Notes under the pieces: generated by a model
What the model saw: only the letters and a program-made list of their open reading frames with translations
Told to the model about the DNA's origin: nothing
Databases searched by the model: none
Shown: positions 5,853 through 13,695 of the stretch, piece by piece
Layout of the letters: the number at the start of each line of letters is the position of its first letter
Numbering within the stretch: position 1 is the first letter of the stretch
Made by a program: the position numbers and the translations under genes
Assembly: GCA_946006895.1 (NCBI GenBank)
Contig: CAMFZO010000014.1
Span: 1 to 16,924 of the forward strand
Source: an uncultured Clostridia bacterium
Lineage (GTDB): Bacteria > Bacillota > Clostridia > Oscillospirales > Oscillospiraceae
Direction of reading: 5' to 3'
Length of the DNA: 16,924 nt

Positions 5853-7418
5853 ATGAAGAAACCTGTTGTCTTAGTAATTATGGACGGCGTCGGCAAGGGC
5901 GACGGCGGCAGCGGAGATGCTGTCGCGGTGGCAAAGACGCCCAACCTGGACCGTCTTTTCAATACCTGCCCCTACACCTGGCTCAAGGCCCACGGCACGG
6001 CGGTCGGTCTGCCCAGCGACGACGATATGGGCAACTCCGAGGTCGGCCACAACGCCCTCGGCTGCGGCCAGGTCTACTCCCAAGGTGCAAAACTGGTGGG
6101 CGAATCCATCGAAAACGGCGCTCTGTTCGCATCGAACACCTGGAAAGAGCTGGTGTCCAACTGTGTGACGGGCGGCAAAGCCTTCCACTTCCTGGGTCTG
6201 CTGTCTGACGGCAATGTTCATTCCAACATCAGCCATCTCATCGCCCTGCTGCGCCGCGCCAAGGCCGAGGGCGTGAAAAAAGCCTACTGCCACATTCTCT
6301 TGGACGGCCGCGACGTTCCCGCCACCTCGGCGCTGGACTACGTGGACCAGTTGGAAAATGTGCTGGCGGAGCTGCGGACCGACGGCTGTGACTACCGCAT
6401 CGCCTCCGGCGGCGGCAGAATGCAGATCACCATGGACCGCTATGAGGCCAACTGGCCCATGGTGGAGGCCGGCTGGCGGACCCATGTTCAGGGCATCGGG
6501 CGGCAGTTCTCCTCTGCCCGGGAGGCCATCGAGACCTACCGCGCCGAGCTTGGCTGCATCGACCAGGACCTGCCCGCCTTTGTGGTCGCCGAAAACGGCG
6601 CGCCCGTGGCAAAAATCGCCAATGGCGACAGCGTGGTCCTCTATAACTTCCGCGGCGACCGCGCTCAGGAGATCTCCCTGGCCTTCGACCGCAAGGACTT
6701 TGACAAATTCGACCGCGGCGACTACACCGGCGTCCACTTTGCCGGTATGCTGGAGTACGACGGCGACCTTCACATTCCCAACCACTACCTGGTCCAGCCG
6801 CCGGTCATCAAGAACACCCTGACGGAGCTGCTGTGCGCCAACGGCATCCGGGAATACGCCGTCTCCGAGACACAGAAATACGGCCATGTGACCTATTTCT
6901 GGAACGGCAACCGCTCCGGCAAAGTCGACGAGAGACTGGAAACCTACGAGGAGATTCCCTCCGACGTCATTCCCTTTGAGCAGGCACCTGCCATGAAGTC
7001 GAAAGAGATCACCGACAGCCTCATTGCCGCCATGGAATCCGGGAAGTACGACTTCCTGCGCTGCAACTTCCCCAACGGCGACATGGTGGGCCACACCGGC
7101 GTCATGGAGGCCGTCGTCACCGCCATGGAGTGCGTCGATGCCAGCGTCGGCCGTATTTTGGAAGCTGCGGACCGTCTGGGCTACACTGTCCTTATCACCG
7201 CCGACCACGGCAACGCCGACCAGATGACGGAGACCAAGAAGGGCAAGACCTCCATCCGCACGGCCCACAGCCTCAATCCCGTTCCTTTTATCGTCTATGA
7301 CCCCGGTGTGGAGCATACCCTCAAAGAGGGCGCTTTCGGTCTTGCCAACGTGGCGCCCACGGTGGCGACCCTGCTGGAGCTGAAGGCTCCCGACTGCTGG
7401 GAAGCCAGCATGCTGTAA
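5853..7418 (+). CDS. gpmI: 2,3-bisphosphoglycerate-independent phosphoglycerate mutase
   Basis: A 521-residue glycolytic enzyme converting 3-phosphoglycerate to 2-phosphoglycerate in the cytosol, of the alkaline-phosphatase superfamily and Mn-dependent. The N-terminal metal site is 'VVLVIMDGVGKGDGG'. The phosphorylated nucleophile is Ser62 in 'DDMGNSEVGHNALG'. 'DGRDVPATSALDY', 'SGGGRMQITMDRYEANW', 'LYNFRGDRAQE' and the C-terminal metal site 'ITADHGNADQM' are all present. The start has GGAGG 11 bases upstream. Gene order is notable: gpmI sits between recG and the asp23-fakA pair, whereas those three lie close together without it in Bacillus. Confidence 0.97.
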   Translation: MKKPVVLVIMDGVGKGDGGSGDAVAVAKTPNLDRLFNTCPYTWLKAHGTAVGLPSDDDMGNSEVGHNALGCGQVYSQGAKLVGESIENGALFASNTWKELVSNCVTGGKAFHFLGLLSDGNVHSNISHLIALLRRAKAEGVKKAYCHILLDGRDVPATSALDYVDQLENVLAELRTDGCDYRIASGGGRMQITMDRYEANWPMVEAGWRTHVQGIGRQFSSAREAIETYRAELGCIDQDLPAFVVAENGAPVAKIANGDSVVLYNFRGDRAQEISLAFDRKDFDKFDRGDYTGVHFAGMLEYDGDLHIPNHYLVQPPVIKNTLTELLCANGIREYAVSETQKYGHVTYFWNGNRSGKVDERLETYEEIPSDVIPFEQAPAMKSKEITDSLIAAMESGKYDFLRCNFPNGDMVGHTGVMEAVVTAMECVDASVGRILEAADRLGYTVLITADHGNADQMTETKKGKTSIRTAHSLNPVPFIVYDPGVEHTLKEGAFGLANVAPTVATLLELKAPDCWEASML

Positions 7419-7452
7419 TTTCTGCTTGCAATCACCATAAGGAGGTTATCTT

Positions 7453-7806
7453 ATGATCCGCCGTGAAAATGAACTGGGCAGCATTGCTGTCAGCAACCAG
7501 GTCTACACCAAGATCGCGGGAAATGCGGCCACCAACTGCTTCGGCGTCAAGGGTATGGCCATCCGTTCCGTGTCTGACGGCCTGGTCCATCTTCTGCGCC
7601 GTGAATCCATGGCCAAGGGCGTTTTGGTCACCCCCAACGAAGACGGCACCATTTCCATCGACCTGCACATCATGATCGATCAGGGCGTCAACATTCCCGC
7701 CCTTGGACAGTCCATCGTCTCCGAGGTCCGCTATCTGGTCTCGCAGCAGACGGATACCGAGGTCAAGGAGGTCAACGTTATTGTTGACTCCATGATGCTC
7801 GACTGA
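7453..7806 (+). CDS. Asp23/Gls24-family envelope stress protein (YloU-like)
   Basis: A 117-residue Asp23 family protein: 'GSIAVSNQVYTKIAGNAATNCFGVKGMA' near the start, a central 'ISIDLHIMIDQGVNIPALGQSIVSEVRYLV', and 'VKEVNVIVDSM' at the end. Family members associate with the membrane or envelope in Gram-positives; their precise activity is unknown. A strong AAGGAGG precedes the ATG. The fakA-like gene starts 16 bp after the stop, reproducing the conserved yloU-yloV pair of Firmicutes, so a role tied to fatty-acid activation or the membrane is plausible. Confidence 0.9.
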   Translation: MIRRENELGSIAVSNQVYTKIAGNAATNCFGVKGMAIRSVSDGLVHLLRRESMAKGVLVTPNEDGTISIDLHIMIDQGVNIPALGQSIVSEVRYLVSQQTDTEVKEVNVIVDSMMLD

Positions 7807-7822
7807 GAGGCAGGTGGACACA

Positions 7823-9496
7823 GTGAGAAACAGAATCGACGGCACCGCCCTGCAAAAAATGCTGATTGGCGCTTCCGCCGTCATTGAGCTGCACAAGCAG
7901 CAGATCAACGAATTGAACGTGTTCCCCGTCCCTGACGGCGACACGGGTACCAATATGAGCATGACCCTGCAAAACGCCGCTGTGGAGCTGCGCAAGCTGT
8001 CTGCGCCCACCCTGACCAAGGCCGCCGACACCGCCGCTTCGGCGATGCTGCGCGGCGCCCGGGGCAATTCCGGCGTGATTCTGTCCCTGCTTTTCCGCGG
8101 TTTTGCCAAGTACCTGAAGGGCTTGGAGGACTGCGGCGGTGTGGAGCTGGCGGGTGCGCTGCAAAGCGGTGTGGATGCCGCTTATAAGGCCGTCATGAAG
8201 CCCACGGAGGGCACGATTTTGACCGTCGCCCGGGTGTCTGCCCACGATGCCGTGGAAGCGGCGGAAGCTGACGACTGTCCGGAGGCCGTGCTGGCCGCTG
8301 CCGCAAGGAGCGCGGCGGAGTCTCTGGCTCAGACCGTCCATCAGAACCCGGTGCTGGAAAAGGCCGGTGTTGTGGACGCAGGCGGCAAGGGCTGGGTCTA
8401 TGTGCTCGAGACTATGCTGGCCGTTGTCCGGGGCGAGGAGATCGACATTTCCGCAGCGCCGGAGGCTCCCGTCAAGGAGCAGGCGGACTTTACCGACTTT
8501 GACACCGAGGAGATCACCTTCGCCTTTGATACGGTCTTTATCGTCCGCAAGGCCCGGGAGGATATCGACCTGACCCCCCTGCGCAGCTATCTGGACACCA
8601 TCGGCGACAGCATCGTCATCGGCGAGGACGACGAGGCCTTCAAGGTCCACGTTCACACCAACATCCCCGGCGACGCGCTGACGGAGGCGCAGAAATACGG
8701 CGCTCTGGAGCTGGCGAAGATCGAGAATATGCAGATGCAGCATGACGACCTTGCCGCCGGCAGAGCTGCCCGCAGCACCGACGATCTGGAAAAGATCGAG
8801 GAGGAGCTGGAAGCCGGCGAGACGATCGCTCCCGCCGAGAAAAAGTACGGCATGGTGGCCGTCTGCGCGGGCAAGGGGCTTGCCGATGTGTTCCGTGAGC
8901 TGGGCGCCGATAACATCATCGAGGGTGGCCAGACCATGAACCCCTCTACCCAGGACATTCTGGAAAAGGTCAACGCCACCCCCGCCGAGATCGTCTTTGT
9001 CTTCCCCAACAACAAGAACATCATCATGGCCGCTGAGCAGACCATTCCCCTGACAGAGAAAAAAGTCATCGTCATTCCCTCCAAGACCGTGCCTCAGGGC
9101 GTTTCGGCCATGCTGCTGTTCGACCCGGACGGCGAGACGGAGGACAATGTGGCCGCTATGACGGAGGCTTTGGGTTCCGTGACGACCATGCAGATCACCT
9201 ATGCCGCCCGTGATTCCGACTTTGACGGCCACGACATTCACGCCGGTGAATATCTGGCCCTCTACGGCAGCGCCCTCTTCGGCAACGACAGCGACCTGGA
9301 CAAGCTCCTGCGGGGACTTGCGGAGAAGGTCGGCAGCGAAGGCCGCGAATTTATCACCATCTACTACGGCGCGGACATTGACGTCGAAAAGGCTCAGGCA
9401 GCCGCGGAGATCTTTACCGCTGCCTGTCCCCAGGCTGAGGTCACCGTGATCGACGGCGGCCAGCCGGTCTATTACTATCTGATCTCCGCCGAATAA
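7823..9496 (+). CDS. fakA: Fatty-acid kinase catalytic subunit-like protein (DAK2/YloV, FakA)
   Basis: A 557-residue protein. The N-terminal DhaL/DAK2 kinase domain shows 'ELNVFPVPDGDTGTNMSMTL' (Asp38 and Asp40 bind Mg-ATP) and 'LRGARGNSGVILSLLFRGFAK'. The middle domain has 'DDEAFKVHVHTNIPG'. The C-terminal domain has 'IIEGGQTMNPSTQDILEKVN' and 'FPNNKNIIMAAEQ', as in FakA. With a DegV-type FakB subunit (none here), FakA phosphorylates exogenous fatty acids to acyl-phosphates for phospholipid synthesis. I chose the GTG at 7823, which has AGGTGG five bases upstream; a GTG at 7814 would add three residues but is too close to any ribosome site. The function is inferred from the full domain set. 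Confidence 0.88.
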   Translation: MRNRIDGTALQKMLIGASAVIELHKQQINELNVFPVPDGDTGTNMSMTLQNAAVELRKLSAPTLTKAADTAASAMLRGARGNSGVILSLLFRGFAKYLKGLEDCGGVELAGALQSGVDAAYKAVMKPTEGTILTVARVSAHDAVEAAEADDCPEAVLAAAARSAAESLAQTVHQNPVLEKAGVVDAGGKGWVYVLETMLAVVRGEEIDISAAPEAPVKEQADFTDFDTEEITFAFDTVFIVRKAREDIDLTPLRSYLDTIGDSIVIGEDDEAFKVHVHTNIPGDALTEAQKYGALELAKIENMQMQHDDLAAGRAARSTDDLEKIEEELEAGETIAPAEKKYGMVAVCAGKGLADVFRELGADNIIEGGQTMNPSTQDILEKVNATPAEIVFVFPNNKNIIMAAEQTIPLTEKKVIVIPSKTVPQGVSAMLLFDPDGETEDNVAAMTEALGSVTTMQITYAARDSDFDGHDIHAGEYLALYGSALFGNDSDLDKLLRGLAEKVGSEGREFITIYYGADIDVEKAQAAAEIFTAACPQAEVTVIDGGQPVYYYLISAE

Positions 9497-9502
9497 AGAA
9501 CA

Positions 9503-9524
9503 GGGGAACGGCCCGCCGTTCCTG
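9503..9524 (+). other. Intercistronic hairpin between fakA and the ATP-grasp gene
   Basis: GGAACGG / CCGTTCC (9505-9522) forms a perfect 7-bp stem with a 4-base loop, extended by a G-T pair. No T-run follows (TGCGAAAAAG), so it is not a standard terminator. It may attenuate or stabilise the downstream mRNA. Confidence 0.5.
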
Positions 9525-9545
9525 CGAAAAAGAGGAGTGACCGCT

Positions 9546-10673
9546 ATGCAGACCGTACTCGTGACTGACGTTCGATACCGTACTGCATTGGCGGTCATTC
9601 GTCCTTTGGCAAAGGCGGGCTGCCGCGTCGTGGCGGTGCAGACCCGGCAAGAGTCGCCCCAGTCCCCTGCTGCCTTTTCTTCCCGTTATGTGAGCCAGCG
9701 GGTTCTTTTAGACGGCTCTGTCAAGGACGAGGACTATGTCCGGCGTCTGCTGGAGCTGTGTAAGGCCCAGCAGGGCCGCCCGGTGCTGTTTCCCATCGGT
9801 GCCGACACGCTGGCGGCTGTCTCCCGGCATCTTAAGGAATTTCAGGCAGTCTGCGACTGTCTGGTGGCCTCGCCGGAGGTTTTGGACGCCGCCAACGACA
9901 AGCGGACGGTGGCCCTGACCGCCCGACAGAACGGCGTTCCCGTGCCGGAGGAATACGATGTCTCCGCCGGACTTCCCGCCTTTCCCGTCATCATCAAGCC
10001 CCGCTGCGGCGAAAAGCTGGGACTTCACGCCGAGCAGCGCTACCAAAAGGCGGAAAATGCCGACAAATTCCGTGCCTCCTATGAAAAAATGGCCGCCTAC
10101 GACCCCGATCCCGTGATCCAAGAGCTGATCTCCGGCGACGGGCAGGGTGTCTGTCTGGTCATGGACCGCGAAAGCCGTCCGGTCAGTGTATTCTGTCACC
10201 GCCGCATCCGCGAATATCCCATCTCCGGTGGCCCCTCCGCCTGCTGCGTCAGTATCTATGACGAGGCTCTGGTCAGCCATGCAGTCAAGCTCCTGCAGGC
10301 GCTGCACTTTGTCGGCATCGCCATGGTGGAATTCAAGGGTGACCGGGTACTGGAGATCAATCCCAGAATCTGGGGCAGCTTCCCGCTGACCGATATCTGC
10401 GGCAGTAATTTTGCCATGGATTACGTCCGCGCTGCAACGGGAGAAGCATTCTCCGCTCCCGACAACAATTACCGGCGCGGCAGGCGTATGCGCTTTCTGC
10501 TCAACGACACGCTGGCCTGCCTGTCCTATCTGCGCCACGGAAGACCCGCCGCCTTTTTCGGTGGCCTTGTGGATATTTTCCGCGCCAGGGAAGCCCTGTT
10601 CCGCTTTACGGACCAGAAGCCCTTCTGGCGCTATTTGTATTTGACGCTGCGCGGAAGGGGGAACGGTCAATGA
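9546..10673 (+). CDS. ATP-grasp domain protein (carboxylate-amine ligase-like), substrate unknown
   Basis: A 375-residue ATP-grasp protein. The N-terminal Rossmann-like preATP-grasp part begins 'TVLVTDVRYRTALAVIRPLA'. Nucleotide-binding strands follow: 'FPVIIKPRCGEKLG' and 'DPVIQELISGDGQGVCLVMD'. The Mg-binding strand 'VLEINPRIWGSFPL' carries the conserved Glu and Asn. Such enzymes join a carboxylate to an amine or thiol using ATP; relatives act in nucleotide, cell-wall and capsule-linked pathways. The C-terminal 60 residues are basic. The ATG at 9546 follows GAGGAG by 8 bases; a GTG at 9537 overlaps that site and is less likely. The stop overlaps the PHP start (ATGA). The three-gene unit suggests attachment or trimming of a substituent on a glycan or lipid, which is inference. 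Confidence 0.82.
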   Translation: MQTVLVTDVRYRTALAVIRPLAKAGCRVVAVQTRQESPQSPAAFSSRYVSQRVLLDGSVKDEDYVRRLLELCKAQQGRPVLFPIGADTLAAVSRHLKEFQAVCDCLVASPEVLDAANDKRTVALTARQNGVPVPEEYDVSAGLPAFPVIIKPRCGEKLGLHAEQRYQKAENADKFRASYEKMAAYDPDPVIQELISGDGQGVCLVMDRESRPVSVFCHRRIREYPISGGPSACCVSIYDEALVSHAVKLLQALHFVGIAMVEFKGDRVLEINPRIWGSFPLTDICGSNFAMDYVRAATGEAFSAPDNNYRRGRRMRFLLNDTLACLSYLRHGRPAAFFGGLVDIFRAREALFRFTDQKPFWRYLYLTLRGRGNGQ

Positions 10674-11440
10674 ACTGCCGTCTGGATCTGCACCTGCACA
10701 CTCAAGCCTCCTCCGACAGCCGCATGACCCTTTCCCAGGCTGTGGCTGCGGCAAAAAGACGGGGTATCTGTGCCCTGGCTGTCAGCAATCACAATTGCTG
10801 CGCGCCGCAGGAGGTCTTTGACAAGCCTCTGCGCGACGGCGTCCTTCTGATCCCCGCCGTGGAGTATTCCACCGAGGCAGGGCATCTGCTGGGTCTGTTT
10901 CTGCAAAGGCCCTGCCGCTGTCCGGATGAGGAAACGGGCAGGGTCCGCTTTTCTGATGCGGCGGCGGCCATCCACTCCTCCGGCGGTCTTTGTGTCCTGG
11001 CCCATCCCTATGAGCTGACCCGTCACAGCGTGGAGGAGATTTCCGCGCAGATCGCTCAAAACGAGCCGCTGCTCGACGGCATCGAAATTTTCAACTGCCG
11101 CGCCACCAAAAAGCGCGCCAATGCCAACGCCCTTGCCAAAGCAGCGGCAGAGCGCTGTAACAAGCCGATGCTGCAGACCGCCGGAAGCGACGCCCATACA
11201 CCGGCGGAGGTGGGACGGGCCTATGTGGAGGTCACGGCGCCGGAGCTGACTTTGGATGCCCTGCGGGAGGCTCTGTGCCGTCCTGTGGGTTATGCCTGCG
11301 GCAAATGTCCCCATATGGCCCTGGCCAAGAGCCAGTGGACCCTGCTGCGCAAAAAAAAGCGCGGCGTCAAAGCCTGCGTCCGCTGGCTGCTTTTCGCCGC
11401 CGTCTGCTGCCTGAGAAGTGTGAAAGGAGTATTTCAATGA
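10670..11440 (+). CDS. PHP-domain metal-dependent phosphoesterase
   Basis: A 256-residue protein. PHP metal ligands are visible: His8 and His10 (DLHLHT), Asp16, His41 in 'AVSNHN' (usually TDHD, so the flanking Asp residues are Asn), Glu65 (PAVEYS), His in 'VLAHPY', and Asp174/His176 in 'GSDAH'. PHP enzymes hydrolyse phosphate esters with a tri-metal centre. The last 30 residues form a basic, hydrophobic segment (CVRWLLFAAVCCLRSVKGVF) that could sit on or in the membrane. The start overlaps the ATP-grasp stop, and the stop overlaps the next start, each as ATGA. The substrate is unknown; by context it should belong to the same pathway as its neighbours. Confidence 0.87.
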   Translation: MNCRLDLHLHTQASSDSRMTLSQAVAAAKRRGICALAVSNHNCCAPQEVFDKPLRDGVLLIPAVEYSTEAGHLLGLFLQRPCRCPDEETGRVRFSDAAAAIHSSGGLCVLAHPYELTRHSVEEISAQIAQNEPLLDGIEIFNCRATKKRANANALAKAAAERCNKPMLQTAGSDAHTPAEVGRAYVEVTAPELTLDALREALCRPVGYACGKCPHMALAKSQWTLLRKKKRGVKACVRWLLFAAVCCLRSVKGVFQ

Positions 11441-12738
11441 GTACCTTTGTCCGTCTGGGAAAGAAAGTGAAGCGTTTTGCCAAATCCGTCCTGCTGCCCG
11501 AGCCAAAATGCTGCGTGACCTACTGCCGCCGCATCGAGCGGGTCAAGACCACGGAGCGGGTCTGCGCCATGACCTTCGACGACGGGCCTATGGGTCTGCC
11601 GACATCGCCGGACCTCTTTGACGGCCGCTGTCTGACGGATGTGCTGCTGGACACCCTCTCGGAGTTCAACGCCAAGGGCACCTTTGACGTCATCGGCATC
11701 ACCGCCGACAACTACCCCGACGCTGCCGGCGCACCGGGTACACCTGCCTGGGGCGGCACGGCCTACGACCACTACCCTGCCTTTGAAAAGGACAGCTTCG
11801 GCGGCGCCGTCAACTGTCCGCAGCTCATGGAGCGCATCATCCGCGAGGGCCATCAGATCACCAACCATGGCTACCGTCACATTCTCTTCGGCAAAAAATC
11901 TTTTGTCTACGGCAAGCGCCACACCCTCGGCTCCCTGGACAAGGTGCTGGAGGATCTGGAGGCGCTGGACCGTCTCCTGCGGGGGCAGTACGGCTACCCC
12001 ATGACCATGAGCCGTCCGCCCCACTATGTGGACCGCATCGACAAAAACTTCACCTCTTACGATGCCTATGAAAAGATGGGCTACCTCTATCTGGCCGCCT
12101 CCTTTGACGGGGCTGGCTGGCTGCCGGCTAAAAGCGCCGACCCGGTGCAGGCGGAGATTGACGAAATGGTCGAGCCCATGCGCAAAAAGCTGGAGGAGGA
12201 CCCGGACTATTTCTGCGGGCAGATCATCTTCCAGAAGGACGGCTACAACATGGCCCTGCGCACACCGGTGGCGGTGGGCCTGCGCAAGCAGCTTGAGCTG
12301 CTGGACGCGGCGGGCTACCGGGTGGTCACCGTGCAGGAGCTGCTGGACCGGTCCCCCTTTGCCGATGTGGGCGCGGAGGACCCGGATTTTGAAGTCTTCC
12401 GCCGCCTGATCAAACAGGGCCGCGCCGTTGCCTACTCCGACAACACCCTGCGGCCCGACACGCCCATGACCTGCGGCGAATTTTCCATGCTGGCAGCCCC
12501 CCGCAGTGCCGCCGTGGACGACCGTCTGGCAAAGCTCCAGGCGGGAGACCGGGCTTTCCGTTCCCGTTACAGCGGCGCTATGGCCTGGTGTAAGGCCCAG
12601 GGACTTCTCCCCCGAAAGGCAAAGGAAAACGCCCCCCTGACTGCGGAGCTTCTGTCCGGCGCAGAGGCGCTTTTCGGCGGCCTTCTGCCGGAGGAATTTA
12701 CCCGCCGCGCAGTGCTGCGCAGCTACAAAGCAGATTGA
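11437..12738 (+). CDS. Polysaccharide-deacetylase-like (NodB) protein with C-terminal SLH-like region
   Basis: A 433-residue protein. The start ATG at 11437 is inside the upstream stop and has AAAGGAG in front. The NodB fold shows TFDDG (residues 46-50; Asp48 base, Asp49 metal), His144-x3-His148 (HGYRH, metal) and RPPH (193-196). The spacing between TFDDG and the His pair is about 95 residues, longer than usual, with a Gly/Pro/Tyr-rich insert. Residues from about 305 on, 'SPFADVGAEDPDFEVFRRLI...AYSDNTLRPDTPMTCGEFSML', match an SLH cell-wall-anchoring repeat, followed by a degenerate second one. No signal peptide or lipobox is visible; the N-terminus is basic and amphipathic (GKKVKRFAKSVL). 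It probably removes an acetyl or similar acyl group from a glycan. It is last in the operon, before a terminator hairpin. Confidence 0.85.
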   Translation: MSTFVRLGKKVKRFAKSVLLPEPKCCVTYCRRIERVKTTERVCAMTFDDGPMGLPTSPDLFDGRCLTDVLLDTLSEFNAKGTFDVIGITADNYPDAAGAPGTPAWGGTAYDHYPAFEKDSFGGAVNCPQLMERIIREGHQITNHGYRHILFGKKSFVYGKRHTLGSLDKVLEDLEALDRLLRGQYGYPMTMSRPPHYVDRIDKNFTSYDAYEKMGYLYLAASFDGAGWLPAKSADPVQAEIDEMVEPMRKKLEEDPDYFCGQIIFQKDGYNMALRTPVAVGLRKQLELLDAAGYRVVTVQELLDRSPFADVGAEDPDFEVFRRLIKQGRAVAYSDNTLRPDTPMTCGEFSMLAAPRSAAVDDRLAKLQAGDRAFRSRYSGAMAWCKAQGLLPRKAKENAPLTAELLSGAEALFGGLLPEEFTRRAVLRSYKAD

Positions 12739-12754
12739 ACAAAAGAATATAGTC

Positions 12755-12791
12755 AAATCCCCGGCGGAGCTTTGTACTCTGCCGGGGATTT
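12755..12791. terminator. Bidirectional terminator-like hairpin
   Basis: A 15-bp stem with one mismatch, AAATCCCCGGCGGAG / CTCTGCCGGGGATTT with a 7-base loop, lies between two convergent genes: 16 bp after the deacetylase stop and 8 bp after the minus-strand ACP stop. AT-rich ends can give U-rich tails both ways, though the T-runs are short. Confidence 0.8.
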
Positions 12792-12799
12792 GTATGTAA

Positions 12800-13027
12800 T
12801 CATATTTGGTTTTCCACAAACGAGGTCAGGTCACCGACGGTCTCAATGTCCTTCAGGTCGTCGTCCGTCCATTCGATCCCGAATTCCTGCTCCAGCATCA
12901 GCATCAGATCCGCCAGATCCGACAGCTCCGCCTCCAGGTCCTCCAGGATCACTGTGGACATGGTGATGCGTTCTTCGTCGACGGCAAGCTCCTCCGCCAA
13001 AAAGGCACGAATCGTTTCAAAGACCAA
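12800..13027 (-). CDS. Acyl-carrier-protein-like protein with displaced pantetheine serine
   Basis: A 75-residue acidic protein of ACP length, 'MVFETIRAFLAEELAVDEERIT' followed by 'VILEDLEAELSDLADLMLMLEQEFGI' and 'DLKDIETVGDLTSFVENQI'. The start is a TTG at 13027 preceded by GGAGGTG; the frame extends upstream, but only through the promoter. It aligns without gaps to clostridial ACPs, yet the invariant D-S-L of helix II reads E-L-S here: Leu occupies the phosphopantetheine position and Ser is one residue later. It may be modified at the shifted Ser or be an apo-type carrier. It has its own promoter. The main fatty-acid ACP gene normally sits with fab genes, so this is probably a paralogue. 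Confidence 0.82.
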   Translation of the reverse strand: MVFETIRAFLAEELAVDEERITMSTVILEDLEAELSDLADLMLMLEQEFGIEWTDDDLKDIETVGDLTSFVENQI

Positions 13028-13063
13028 GCTTACACCTCCAAACCGCGTTGGAATAACGCTACA

Positions 13064-13092
13064 AGTATACAAGCTGTCCGGGGGAAATGCAA
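13064..13092 (-). promoter_or_regulatory. Sigma-A promoter of the ACP-like gene
   Basis: On the minus strand -35 TTGCAT (13092-13087), a 17-bp spacer, and -10 TATACT (13069-13064), about 37 bp before the TTG start. Confidence 0.78.
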
Positions 13093-13165
13093 TAGGTATT
13101 TGAGCCTTTTTCAGATTTCTTTTTCGACAGTCTCCACAGCGGCATCCGCCGGGATGAAAACAGCG

Positions 13166-13606
13166 TCAGCCAGCCAGGATCTCGGCCTTCAAAACGCCGT
13201 CCATCCGGGCAAGAGTGCGCAGAAGCTCCTCAGCGCCCCGCTCCACCGCGTTGGTCTCGGCAGAGATGGTCACCGACGCGCAGCCGTTGGTGGGTATGGT
13301 TTGATTGATGGTCAGTATATTTGCGCCGAATTGGGCAAAAATGGAGAGTATAGACGACAGCAGGCCCGTCACGTCCCGCAGAATAAAATGGAAAGTCAGG
13401 ATGCGGCCTGCCATAAGATTCTGAAAGGGAGCAATGGCGTCGCGGTATTTATAGAAAGCGCTGCGGCTGATACCTGTCGCCCTGGCAGCCTCGTTGACGG
13501 TGTTGGCCTCTCCCGTCTCCAACAGCCATTTGGCGTGGGCCACCTTCAGAAAGACCTCGGGAAGCACCTTGGCTTCCACAATGTAGTATTTGGGGAGCTG
13601 TTCCAT
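13166..13606 (-). CDS. ACT-domain protein, PheB/UPF0735 family
   Basis: A 146-residue protein. An N-terminal helix-turn-helix-like part, 'KWLLETGEANTVNEAARATGISRSAFYKYRDAIAPF' (residues about 24-59), precedes an ACT domain, 'ILTFHFILRDVTGLLSSILSIFAQFGANILTINQTIP', that usually binds an amino acid. This is the PheB/UPF0735 pattern. Such proteins are often near phenylalanine or homoserine genes, but none is here. The ATG at 13606 has AGGAGG in front; the longer open frame crosses the divergent promoter region and is rejected. It could be an amino-acid-responsive regulator; its target is unknown. Confidence 0.9.
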   Translation of the reverse strand: MEQLPKYYIVEAKVLPEVFLKVAHAKWLLETGEANTVNEAARATGISRSAFYKYRDAIAPFQNLMAGRILTFHFILRDVTGLLSSILSIFAQFGANILTINQTIPTNGCASVTISAETNAVERGAEELLRTLARMDGVLKAEILAG

Positions 13607-13628
13607 TTGTCTGCCTCCTGCGTTACAT

Positions 13629-13657
13629 TTGTATCTCATATAAAAACATTCTATCAT
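13629..13657 (+). promoter_or_regulatory. Sigma-A promoter of ytvI
   Basis: -35 TTGTAT (13629-13634), a 17-bp spacer, and -10 TATCAT (13652-13657), 38 bp before the ytvI ATG. Confidence 0.6.
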
Positions 13658-13668
13658 AGCTCTGTCAA
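13640..13668 (-). promoter_or_regulatory. Candidate promoter of the ACT-domain gene
   Basis: On the minus strand a perfect -35 TTGACA (13668-13663) is 17 bp from a weak -10 TTTTAT (13645-13640). It overlaps the ytvI promoter on the other strand, so the two may interfere. Confidence 0.5.
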
Positions 13669-13695
13669 AAAAACAAGTACGAAAGGAGAACGCCG

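Noticed and set aside
5871..7316. 481-codon open frame on the minus strand
   Set aside because: Antisense to gpmI, which has all catalytic motifs; the reverse translation is low-complexity Gly/Val/His-rich.
7778..9598. 606-codon open frame on the minus strand
   Set aside because: Antisense to fakA and the start of the ATP-grasp gene; no family features.
11434..12819. 461-codon open frame on the minus strand
   Set aside because: Antisense to the deacetylase gene; it also runs through the terminator hairpin.
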